Shown one piece after another: positions 1 through 8,522 of a stretch of DNA of 12,500 bases. The position numbers and the translations under genes were made by a program. The notes beneath the pieces are model-generated. The model was given only the letters and a program-made list of their open reading frames with translations, was not told the origin of the DNA and did not search any database. Positions within the stretch are counted from its first letter, which is position 1; each line of letters starts with the position of its first letter. This stretch comes from Theodoxus fluviatilis (Eukaryota; Mollusca; Gastropoda; Cycloneritida; Neritidae): positions 75,001-87,500 of the forward strand of contig JAWQFJ010008261.1 of NCBI GenBank assembly GCA_034096865.1, in the 5' to 3' direction.

Positions 1-379
1 GATCTGACACTAAACTGGTTCAGATAGCGGACATTTTGTCCATTCGGTGTGTTTATATTTTTATAACACAGGAATTAGTTACGACCGTTATGAAAAGAGA
101 TGTAAACAAGCACATCACTAGACACATTTGTGTGTTTGTCACAACATGAAAAGTAACACTTGCTTATTTTACTCATACGTTGTAAAACTTTTCTGAAATT
201 AAAACATCTTCAAAAGAGAAATGTTTGACTGTACTGTGATATATTCTTCTGAAATGTGAAGAATGTAATTGAGAAACTCGATATTTGTGGTTTTGACTGG
301 AGCAGTGAAGCTTCGTTTCGGACGAGAGAAAAATAATTGTTACATTTTGGAATAACTGGACTTATGTTTTACGTGACTG

Positions 380-530
380 CTCAAGACTCGCAAGCACATA
401 GCCTGCGCTGCACCAAGACTTCTTCCATTGGCTGCATTGCTGTGGTCTTTGGTGCTTTCGGGGCCTGCTTCAGTGGCACTCGCACAGCCGGCCCCAAGCA
501 GCACGCATGTGCCAACGGGAGATATCATGT
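380..530 (+). other. possible signal-peptide-encoding exon fragment
   Basis: The plus frame is open from just after a TGA at 374-376. It encodes a leucine/alanine-rich stretch (LLPLAALLWSLVLSGPAS) followed by VALAQPAPSSTHVPTG. This has the shape of a secretory signal peptide with a plausible cleavage after ALA. No ATG precedes the hydrophobic core in this frame, so a start would have to come from an upstream exon that I cannot identify. The patch is more GC-rich than its surroundings. The other plus frame and the minus strand are also open here, so the coding assignment is weak and chance is a real alternative. Confidence 0.13.
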
Positions 531-763
531 GGGTCAAATTTCACACCTTTTATGTTACTGCTGTATCCTGGAATCGAAGAAAGTTTTGGAACTTAGGTTC
601 AAACATCGATTTTGGTTCACGATGTTTTTCTTACTGAATATTCCATTCCTTGCTAACGACAGGGCGAAAATACACGTGATCGCAAAGTATTTCCTGGAAA
701 CGTTCACCTCTCTCAAAGCTTCATCCGCTCTTGGACAAGTTTGGAAGCAACACTTGGCGTAGT

Positions 764-783
764 CCCCCCCCCCCCCCCCCCCC
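764..783. repeat. poly-C homopolymer (20 C)
   Basis: An uninterrupted run of 20 C on the plus strand (20 G on the minus) lies between unique sequences. Such a run can adopt i-motif or G-quadruplex folds, and its length in an assembly is often uncertain. Confidence 0.97.
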
Positions 784-1289
784 TTTGCTCTGTCAAGCAA
801 GTAAGCAAGTTTCTAAGTAAGTATATACAGTCGATTGTGAATGTTCTGGAAGTAACATTTGACTGATGTCTGCGCTTGATGTCCGTGTGGAGATCATTAT
901 GGATCGTGTTGTATGCACTGTTTTGGGAAAACACTGTGACTGAGAGGCATGTATAATAAAATTCCATTGACAGAACGTACCAATCGACTGGCATATGTAA
1001 ATAGTCCATCTATTACAAGAGCATTCACAACAAACTATGAAAAGATCCACGTAATAGGCTTGACATATTCCCATGAATACTGTGAAACATTCTTCCCTGA
1101 AATAATGGACATGTATGTAATTGATAATCGAGTTTCTGCTTTGCGCGATTGAGTTCACAGAGAGTTGCACCATAGAACAAATTGAGAACGTAGAGCATGC
1201 GTAACGATGAGTAAATTTACACTGATGATTGAATGAGGGAGGGAATGAACGAATGAGAGAGATGTCGATGAAGTCCTTATCACATGTAC

Positions 1290-1454
1290 TTGTTTCATGT
1301 ACGGAGCAATCGCGTCGTCATGATAAAGGTTGACGTCATCAAGTCGAAAAGTAACCATGACATAGCCTGTGTTCCCCTGCAAGAGATAGATGATCCACAT
1401 GCATACCAACGACAGGCCGTAGATGACTATAATTATTAGGCAATGTGAAATTTC
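1290..1454 (-). other. weak candidate exon with one hydrophobic segment
   Basis: On the minus strand an acceptor-like CCACAG precedes 55 open codons that end at CAA followed by GTACAT, a poor donor. Both ends are phase 0. The translation has one strongly hydrophobic stretch (LIIIVIYGLSLVCMWIIYLL) followed by a polar part containing FRLDDVNLYHDD. The upstream frame stops with no ATG, so it would be an internal exon. I recognise no family. AT-rich noncoding DNA readily yields Leu/Ile-rich frames, so this may be chance. A second acceptor-like CTCTTGCAG lies inside it. Confidence 0.13.
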
Positions 1455-4028
1455 CTGTGGACGCAACAGCACGATATGAATGGTCTTTGGTAAGAAACGC
1501 TAGTTCCAACATCATACACTGGATGTCTCATGGTGACACCACAATTTACACTGTTAACATTATAGTTCATAACTCATGATCCACGGCGAAACTTTTTTAA
1601 AACACCAACGTCAATGCAAGGCAATCCTTCCAACGTCATTGGACACACTGAATGACAACAATCACCATAAATGAACAAGTATGTACACCTTTGCAACATC
1701 GCAGAAAATCAGTCAACCCCGAAAAGTAATCACCCCTTCGATATAATATCACAAACAATCAACACCGCCCCATTGGAATGATTGAGTCTTTGAAAATACC
1801 GGATGATTCATCAGCCGTGAAGCTTCTTGTGTGAGATGAGGACAGCAAAACACGATGTTAATTTTGACAATGAAACAACAGCAAAAGCCATGAAGTCAAG
1901 AGGAACGAAATGGCAATTCAGAGTCAGAATACATAATAAATATTTCCATGTATTTCAGTATAATTTCCCAAAAAAGAATTTCGCCAGCGAAATCAAACTG
2001 GACGCTCATTTCTTGAGGCAATCTGGATGAGCTGATGTCAAACACAAGTGACACAGACCAACGAAATCACATCTGCTTTTCCGACGTGACACAATTTGCA
2101 GGGAGCCTGTGCTGTAATTTCAGGGAGTTCTAGTGGCCTCAAGGCCAAAAACAGATTAGTAAGCACATTACAGCATCAAAGAATGACAGCACAATGACAA
2201 AGCTCAATAAGTTGTTTTATCTCCTTTGCAACATTAATAAATTTATATCAACATAACTGAATGCTGACACTGGTCGGGTACGTTGATGACAGTCGCTTAC
2301 ATTTGTTAGCAAGGTACTTTGAGTCTTTTGCACTAGACCGTTTCCAAGCAAAAGCCGATCACCAGCTCAATGGCTGTCAGTTAATACTTTAGCTAGAAAC
2401 TCATTTCCAAAACCATCTCCTGCAGGACTGGAGGTTTTTACCACAATGCCTCCACCACGTAGCAACTCGTACTCCTGAGGTGTAGTGTTCATGAGGTGCG
2501 CCATATGTCGTAACGTTTGTGAATGTCAGTATCAAATAAGCTTCCTTCAGCAGGAATTCTCATGTTACAGAGAAAAAGAGTCACAGAGAACTAAACCTGT
2601 TCAGGAGGCTTCAACTTCTGGCCAAACAGCACACTTCTTTGTACGTCCACAGGCCATGCTGTCCTCTGTCTTTGAAGGTCGAGATAATTTCTGGTTTGAT
2701 CAATATATTATTTTGAGGTCATACAATCCACAACAGTTCTTTTCTCATTAAACTTTATTCATGAAATAATCATCCGAAATACGAGTTGTCCAGGAAGTGC
2801 ATTTGTTTCTAACTTCGATGCCATTGGCTTTGTAGTTCAGGCATTGAAAGTATGTTCACAAAGCAGACACTCTCATCAAAACAATGTCAGTACTCTTGAA
2901 AATTGTCCAATGGTTTTTATGTCAGTCAGAGTTGCAATTTAAATGATGTGCCAATGGTTGTAGGAAGAAAACACGCTTTGAGCATGACGAAACGATGGTT
3001 TGATGCTTCAGATTGTCACGTCTGCAGATACATGCTAGCCAATTTAACGTTTTCACTGCTTAACTAAAAGAACCTAAAGGTTTTCGTGCCACTAATGTAT
3101 GGCAGGGTGTCTGAATGCTTTGGTCATCTTAGAGTTTCCCAGATTGCTCTTTTATCACTGAAGCCTACGTTGCAAGCTCGTACAGACTCCCGAAACCCAT
3201 ACAGAAATATGTTGCAACTCTGACTAGGGTTCCATCTCCAATATTTACGATGGTAGTGTCTGGGCATTCGATCCAGGACTTCCGCAGTAGAATGTAACCA
3301 GCTGGACAAGTCAACTGAGAGTTTAATACATGATGGTGTGTTTGCTGAAGAGTCGAGAGGCAAATTTTAATAATAACAACATTTTGTTGGAGGTTGCAGA
3401 CGACAAATTCCCGTGGAAGTGAAGTTAGGTTTTCAACACATGGTCAGGTATTTGAGCCAAGGTCCATTGAGGACAGCACAGACAAAGGCACCCTCTTGTC
3501 CCCAAAATTCAGATGACGGTGGTGCCGTGGTGGTGGTGGTTGTGACAGTGGCGGAGTTTGCGTTAACATTAAACTGACTCACCAAGGAGAAATATCTTCG
3601 GTCACTTGATTGTGGTTGATACAGCAAGAGGAAAGCTTCTTCGTTCGTTCCTTGGGTTTTCTTTTGAATGCCAGACTTGAACTTCACCTCGATGAAAACT
3701 CAAGGGAGCCAAAGTTACTACCGTTGGGTGGAAGCCTCTTGGTAGGTCTCTTTGATCCATCTGGTACAAGACCGACGAAACAAGTTTTTCAGTAGGTCGA
3801 TTCAGGCAGTGAGTCTCCAGGCAGCACAAGCTCATGTCCACATCTTCAGTATATTTGTTTTTAGTTTTTGCTGTGTCCTAAACAAGCGTTCCCTCGTACA
3901 CCCCAATTATGCCTTCAAGTAAAGTGGTTGTCTTGGAAAGGTGAGCAACAGTATTTATTTGCAACAACGTTATCTTCTCATTCTCCCATCCTGACCAACT
4001 AAATCATTTAAAGTTGTTACTTATAGTT

Positions 4029-4054
4029 TTTATTTTAGATTACTGATCTTTATT
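4029..4054 (-). promoter_or_regulatory. possible poly(A) signals of the transporter gene
   Basis: Two AATAAA hexamers on the minus strand (plus-strand TTTATT at 4049-4054 and 4029-4034) lie about 715-740 bases past the transporter stop codon. They are the nearest clear hexamers I found downstream. In AT-rich sequence they can occur by chance, so the 3' end of the transcript is unproven. Confidence 0.28.
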
Positions 4055-4768
4055 CGGAAATGACTACAAAGCAGTTCTATCCCTGTTTCTTTACAAATTA
4101 AAGTTAGCAAGCTCTTTTAACAGAAGCAATTTGGTCAGACCATATCCACTGTGAAACACAACGGTCAAAATGAATTCTTCTTATCTTTTGTTTCGGACAA
4201 ACGTTTACACACATAAATGTAAAATTTAAATTCGGTCCATTCTTCATAAATCCGCACATTATCGTTTTGTCCTTAGATAATGAGCGTAACATCGTAACAT
4301 ACTCGTTAATAATCTTGTGCACAAGGTCCAGTTCGTTCATACGTTGACCACACGTTTTCAGTTGGTTCCTTTTGTTTTCGGACTGGGCGGAGTTAGGTCC
4401 GCTCCTACAAAGGACCACTAGTAAACAGTTGGGAATTATTTCTTTCAAACTAAAATCCTCCCAGGGTATTTCAGACTAAAGTATCTTGAATTCAGACAAA
4501 CATTCATGCCACAACTAGCTCCGTCTTCTTATCCCACTGCGTCTTCTCTGAATACAATTCCCACACATTAAATCCCAACACAATTTGAACACGTGATCCA
4601 TTTAGAGCTTTTGGAGCCAAATGGTATTTTTTCAGACATGATGCTTTCTCGCCAGTACTCCCAACAGAGAGTTTCAGAACTGGGTCCGACTAAGCCGACA
4701 AACCCTGACGAGGATTTAGCTTTCCAGAACTTTCCACACCTGCAGGAGTCCCCTTCAAGACTCTGCCT
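4055..4768 (-). other. probable 3' UTR of the transporter gene
   Basis: This stretch lies between the transporter stop codon and the first AATAAA on the minus strand. It is AT-rich and has no recognisable coding content. A 114-codon minus frame at 4104-4448 has no family motif and is most likely fortuitous. The assignment as 3' UTR is inferred from position only. Confidence 0.35.
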
Positions 4769-5505
4769 TCACACTTGAGCTTCACACAGGTTGATGTAGA
4801 GATCGCTGTCGTAGGACACTGTAGCTGTGGACTCTTTCTCCTGACTTGGAGGGTCAAACAAGTCCACCCTGACCTCGCCCTTCTTGGTCTTCTTCGACTC
4901 ACCGGACTTGTGCGAGTGCGTGTCCCGACTGCCCGAACCTGAGGAGGTGTGGTTCGAGAAGGTGCTGTCCGAGGGTCCATCCGCCTCGGCACTCCCATCT
5001 CTCCCTCGCCCGCTTCCCAAACCCCCCAGGCCTCCGCAGGAACCCATGCCCGCCATCATGCCCGCGTCTCGCTCCTCAGCGATTTTGGACAGCGTGGCCT
5101 GCTTGGCAGCGGACGCAGGCTTGTCGCCCTTGTGGGTCAAGTAGCAGGAGTTCTGGGGGCCAGAGACACCCCCGCGCCCTCCGGCCACCCCGTCGGCCCC
5201 CCGTCCCGACTGCCTTCCCCGACCTCCGGAACTCTGCTGGAGACCGCAGCCTGGAAGTGACCCCGAGCCGTTCTTGACCCCTCCTCCTTGACCTTCGGAG
5301 AGGTCAAGGTCGAGGAGAGCGGCGCATTCGGCGACGCGGGCGTGTGGGCAAGCGCTGGTCTGTTTCTGAAGGACGTCCTGGTTGGAGGGATGACGCTCGA
5401 AGAACGGCATGGCGTAGAACAGGAGACCCCCCAGCATCATGGCTGACCCCGCCAGGATGTAACCCGGGCTCTCTGAGTGGCCCGCACTGGCCTGCTTCAG
5501 GTAAG
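4769..5505 (-). CDS. SLC16-like transporter, last coding exon (final TM segment and cytoplasmic tail)
   Basis: This is the 3'-terminal coding exon of the carrier. It follows an acceptor TTTGTGCTTGCAG at its 5' end and ends with TGA at 4771-4769. The incoming A from the previous exon plus CT completes a Thr codon, so GAPVA runs into TYLKQ. The first ~40 residues contain a membrane segment (GYILAGSAMMLGGLLFYAM) ending in PFFERH, as expected for the last segment of an MFS carrier. The remaining ~200 residues are a hydrophilic, Gly/Ser/Arg-rich tail with low-complexity runs, a basic KKTKKGEVRVDLFD patch and the C-terminus LYINLCEAQV. This tail is long for a monocarboxylate transporter. The exon is markedly GC-rich compared with the AT-rich sequence downstream. 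The open frame continues upstream to 5659, but that part is intron by the splice signals and domain continuity. The substrate cannot be inferred. Confidence 0.8.
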
Positions 5506-5814
5506 CTGCAAGCACAAACATGGAGTGATAGGTTGCAGATGGCTCTAGAATGTTTATGCAGTGCCTAAATGAAGACCAGTGATGAGTGAAGTAAGCAGGA
5601 AGTTGCGAGTTTGGGGTATTCTGCAAACATACGATGATGAGCGAGTTTACAAAGGGCAAAAGTATTTACGCGATCTATGAGGGGATTCGAGAATAGCCTG
5701 GATACAATTAAATGATAAACTCCAGGAATAGTGCAGACATCATGGTGCAGGTGAGCTGAATTTAGGAGGCCTGGCAGATTCAAATAGGCTGCTATCAGTC
5801 ATCAGTTATTAGAG

Positions 5815-5967
5815 TCTCTCTGTCTCTCTGTCTCTCTCTCTCTCTGTCTCTCTCTCTCTGTCTCTCTCTCTCTCTGTCTGTCTCTCTCTCTGGCTCTCTC
5901 TCTCTCTATCATCCTCTTTCTCTCTCCCTCCCCCTCTTTCTCTCCCTCCCTCTCTCCCTCCCCTCCC

Positions 5968-6015
<48 letters not shown>

Positions 6016-6027
6016 TCTCTCTCTGCT

Positions 6028-6086
<59 letters not shown>
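5815..6086. repeat. (TC)n microsatellite
   Basis: About 270 bases of plus-strand TC dinucleotides with TCTG variants at the left end and CCCTC interruptions in the middle. It becomes a nearly pure TC run at the right end. It lies in a transporter intron and reads GA-rich in the sense transcript. Arg/Glu and Leu/Ser open frames through it are artefacts of the repeat. Confidence 0.96.
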
Positions 6087-6087
<1 letters not shown>

Positions 6088-6152
6088 ACCCCCTTCCCTC
6101 CCAATCCTCACCTTCATCCCAAACCCCGCCCCCCCAAAAAAAAAAATTTCCG

Positions 6153-6167
6153 CCGGAAGTGACGTCA
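6153..6167. promoter_or_regulatory. ETS/CRE composite-like motif CCGGAAGTGACGTCA
   Basis: CCGGAAGT (ETS core) and the palindromic TGACGTCA (CRE) share one base, forming the ETS-CRE composite arrangement known from animal promoters. It lies in the intron, three bases from the GTGAGT donor at 6175-6170. Whether it acts here is unknown. A 15-base match to a known composite is unlikely by chance, but function is inference. Confidence 0.45.
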
Positions 6168-6175
6168 GCACTCAC

Positions 6176-6557
6176 TGGCTACGGGGGCTCCGAGCAGGAA
6201 GGGGAAGCACTGCACGGCCGTGAGAAAACTCCATGCACGTTCCATCAGCCTGGCCTTGACCAGCTCGTAGGCGTACAGCTTGAGCGAGTAGCAGTAGCCC
6301 CCGATGCACATCCCGTAGCCCCACGCGTAAAGCGCATGCGCACGATGGTCTTCCGCCATGACGAGGAGGAGCGTGAAGAGCCCTGCCAGGAGGACGCAAC
6401 TCTGGCAAAGATGGCGTCTGGAGATGGAGCAGTCCAGCGAGTTGCGGATGGTGATGTAGCCCAGGCCCAAGCAGCCGACAACCCAGCCACAGCCCAGGTA
6501 GACGTTCAGGAGCAGAAGCCTGTGACCATCAGAGTAGTACTGGCTCGCAGTCCTCAC
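6176..6557 (-). CDS. SLC16-like transporter, internal exon (TM8-TM11 region)
   Basis: This internal exon starts after a CTCATCACAG acceptor (phase 0) and ends at CCA|GTGAGT (phase 1), giving 127 codons plus one base. It opens VRTASQYYSDGH and then runs through hydrophobic segments typical of the C-terminal half of an MFS carrier. The most diagnostic part is GMCIGGYCYSLKLYAYEL followed by VKAR, ERAWSFL and GAPVA. This matches the SLC16-family pattern of a Gly-Gly-Tyr / Ser-Leu-Lys helix, a Val-Lys/Arg-Ala-Arg loop and an Arg-Ala-Trp-x-Phe helix. NSLDCSISRRHL resembles a conserved cytoplasmic loop of invertebrate members as I remember them. Expected role: proton-linked or facilitated transport of a small organic anion or related solute at a membrane, substrate unknown. 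A second in-frame acceptor CCAG|TAC lies 18 bases downstream and would drop six residues. Confidence 0.85.
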
Positions 6558-6584
6558 CTGTGATGAGATAGCAGCGTTGTATAA

Positions 6585-6843
6585 TGAAATAAATGAATGA
6601 ATGAATGAATGAATGAATGAATGAGTGAATGAATGAGTGAATGAGTGAATAAATGAGTGAATGAATGAGTAAATGAATGAGGTAATGAGTGAATGAGTGA
6701 GTGAATGAATGCGTGAATGATTGAGTGAATGGATGAGTGAATGATTGAGTGAATGGATGAGTGAATGAATGAGTGAATGGATGAGTGAATGAATGAGTGA
6801 ATGAATGAATGTGTGAATAAAAGAATGAGTGAATGAATGAATG
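6585..6843. repeat. (GAAT)n imperfect tetranucleotide array
   Basis: About 260 bases of GAAT units with frequent GAGT, GGAT and AAAT variants on the plus strand. It lies close to the acceptor of the downstream transporter exon and reads TTCA/TTCAC in the sense transcript. His/Ser/Ile/Phe open frames across it are artefacts. Confidence 0.95.
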
Positions 6844-7084
6844 GGCGTTTACGATCCATCAGCCTTTTTAGGCACTGCAAGGCCATTATTCACGAAATCA
6901 CTAGAAGGAGTTAGAACACAATCAAGTCACGCTTTCTCTACCTGGTCGCCTGTGACGACACGCGAGGATAAGCGCGGTGAGCCATTTCTGATCCCCAGCG
7001 CCCAGGGGAAATGTCGCTGCGTGGATTACTGCCATAAGGACAGCTATATATGACGTGGTTCTCCAGTGTTAAAGTGTGCAGAGC

Positions 7085-7153
7085 TAGAGAGAGTGACCTA
7101 TAGAGCTAGAGCTGGAGGGAAAGAAAGCTAGAGCTAGGGGAGAGAGAGAGAGA

Positions 7154-7233
<80 letters not shown>

Positions 7234-7399
7234 ATGAGAGAGAGGGAATGAGAGGGATATATATATAAATAGATAGAGATAGAGATAGAGATAGAGATAG
7301 AGAGAGAGAGAGAAAGAGTGAAAGAGAAAGAGAGAGGAAAAGAGAAAGAGTGAAAGAGAGAGGGAAAGAGAAAGAGGAAAAGAGAGAAAGATAGAGAGT
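7085..7399. repeat. (GA)n microsatellite with GATAGA and GAAAGA sub-arrays
   Basis: A purine tract on the plus strand. The left part has AGAGCTAG interruptions, 7141-7237 is an almost pure GA run with a few ACAG units, and a short AT run near 7258-7267 leads into GATAGA units to about 7301. GAAAGA-type repeats follow. In the transporter transcript it is CU-rich. Confidence 0.95.
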
Positions 7400-7573
7400 A
7401 CGGAATAAATGTTTTGAAAAATAAAATGGTGAATGTAGAAAAGAAGAGGAGAGTATTGAGCACAAAAGAGTCCGCCTAAAAACAAAGTTTAAGTTGGAAT
7501 GTGAATTGAATTGCTATACGTAGGGGGAAGCTGATTTTCATGTACCTATGCTACCGCAGCAATGTGAGTCACC
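7400..7573. other. unique intron spacer
   Basis: AT-rich unique sequence between the (GA)n and (ATC)n arrays. I see no gene or known element in it. Confidence 0.6.
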
Positions 7574-7634
7574 GTCGTCATCATCATCATATCATCACCA
7601 TCACCATCATCATCATCAGCAGCATCATCATCAG

Positions 7635-7700
<66 letters not shown>

Positions 7701-7703
7701 AAT

Positions 7704-7735
<32 letters not shown>

Positions 7736-7736
7736 G

Positions 7737-7786
<50 letters not shown>

Positions 7787-7835
7787 CCGTCATCATCGTC
7801 GTCATCATCGTCATCATCATCGCCATCGTCATCAC

Positions 7836-7884
<49 letters not shown>

Positions 7885-7973
7885 GTCATCATCACCATCA
7901 TCATCATCATCATCGTCGTCGTCGTCATCATCGTCATCATCATCGTCATCATCATCATCACCATCACCATCAC

Positions 7974-8009
<36 letters not shown>

Positions 8010-8040
8010 TATCATCATCGTCATCGTTACCTTCATCATA
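7574..8040. repeat. (ATC)n trinucleotide array with an internal (CAG)n island
   Basis: About 465 bases of ATC/CAT repeats on the plus strand, interspersed with GTC and ACC variants. A (CAG/CAA) block of roughly 40 bases lies near 7703-7738. Poly-His and poly-Ile (plus) or poly-Asp and poly-Met (minus) frames arise from the repeat and are not genes. In the transporter transcript it reads as GAU/AUG repeats. Confidence 0.96.
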
Positions 8041-8063
8041 TTCCTCATTCTCCTCCCCATCCC

Positions 8064-8522
8064 ATGAGCCACACAAGCAAAACTCACCAGACCGATGATG
8101 GGTATGTGGATGCCATGAGGCACACCAGCAGAACTCACCAGACAGATGATGGGTATGTGGATGCCATGAGTCACACAAGCAGAACTCACCAGACAGATGA
8201 TGGGTATGTGGATGCCATGAGTCACACAAGCAGAACTCACCAGACAGATGATGGGTATGTGGATGCCATGAGCCACACAAGCAGAACTCACCAGACAGAT
8301 GATGGGTATGTGGATGCCATGAGTCACACAAGCAGAACTCACCAGACAGATGATGGGTATGTGGATGCCATGAGTCACACAAGCAGAACTCACCAGACCG
8401 ATGATGGGTATGTGGATGCCATGAGTCACACAAGCAGAACTCACCAGACAGATGATGGGTATGTGGATGCCATGAGTCACACAAGCAGAACTCACCAGAC
8501 AGATGATGGGTATGTGGATGCC
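8064..8522 (-). repeat. 51-bp minisatellite x9 spanning an exon-intron boundary, with nine splice donors
   Basis: Nine head-to-tail copies of a 51-base unit have exact 51-base spacing and no indels (459 bases). On the minus strand each unit is 27 bases encoding GIHIPIICL, then GTGAGT and 21 more intron bases. The frame translates as GIHIPIICLVSSACVTH, 17 residues with no stop. The donor hexamer (plus-strand ACTCAC) begins at 8082, 8133, 8184, 8235, 8286, 8337, 8388, 8439 and 8490. All nine are identical and follow CTG, so all nine are phase 0. In transcript order, copies 3 and 9 have Gly for the Cys, copy 5 has VAH, copy 8 has SSAGVPH and copy 9 has SFACVAH. Only the exon half of the first copy needs to be coding. 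Confidence 0.97.

Larger units (their letters stand above)
1..4028. other. AT-rich region without a recognised gene
   Basis: I recognise no protein family, RNA gene or mobile element here on either strand. Open frames are short (mostly under 145 codons), overlap one another in different frames and lack family motifs. The stretch is AT-rich apart from a more GC-rich patch near 400-530. It contains a C homopolymer at 764-783, a short GTG run near 3522-3540 and a lone CRE-like TGACGTCA at 1331-1338. Because the transporter gene ends at 4769 on the minus strand, its 3' UTR may occupy the right-hand end. Two possible exons (380-530 plus, 1290-1454 minus) are listed separately at low confidence. 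Confidence 0.6.
5506..6175 (-). other. intron between the two last transporter exons
   Basis: Donor CCA|GTGAGT at 6176/6175 and acceptor TTGCAG| at 5506/5505 on the minus strand give a 670-base phase-1 intron. It contains a (TC)n tract on the plus strand (GA-rich in the transcript), a C-rich and A-rich stretch at about 6125-6146, and an ETS/CRE-like composite next to the donor. Confidence 0.75.
6558..8495 (-). other. repeat-filled intron between transporter exons
   Basis: Using the most upstream donor (CTG|GTGAGT at 8496/8495) and the acceptor CACAG| at 6558/6557, this phase-0 intron is 1938 bases. Most of it is repeats: the rest of the 51-bp minisatellite, (ATC)n, (GA)n and (GAAT)n on the plus strand. 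Two unique spacers remain, about 6844-7080 and 7400-7573, and neither has recognisable content. The coding frame of the upstream exon stays open into the intron down to 7587, because the repeats read as stop-free 17-residue blocks and then Met-rich sequence. Confidence 0.75.

Noticed and set aside
1331..1338. Isolated CRE (TGACGTCA)
   Set aside because: There is no TATA box, initiator or other element nearby, so a single 8-base palindrome is not enough for a call.
4769..4785. C-terminal EAQV as a PDZ-binding motif
   Set aside because: The residue at position -2 is Ala, not Ser/Thr, a hydrophobic large residue or an acidic one, so it does not fit the common PDZ ligand classes well.
4884..5260. 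Plus-strand Pro/Ser-rich frames
   Set aside because: They are shadows of the GC-rich last transporter exon on the minus strand.
5506..5659. N-terminal extension of the last transporter exon (open frame up to an ATG at 5659)
   Set aside because: The acceptor TTGCAG, phase agreement and membrane-protein continuity place the exon start at 5505. The extra residues do not resemble the family.
5802..6104. Arg-Glu-rich minus frame
   Set aside because: It is the (GA)n reading of the TC microsatellite within a transporter intron.
7540..8067. Poly-Ile and poly-His plus-strand frames, and poly-Asp and poly-Met minus-strand frames
   Set aside because: They are translations of the (ATC)n array in different frames, with no start context or domain outside the repeat.
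8064..8522. Regular repeat that might be taken for a CRISPR array
   Set aside because: The whole 51-base unit is repeated with no variable spacers, and the context is an animal gene.
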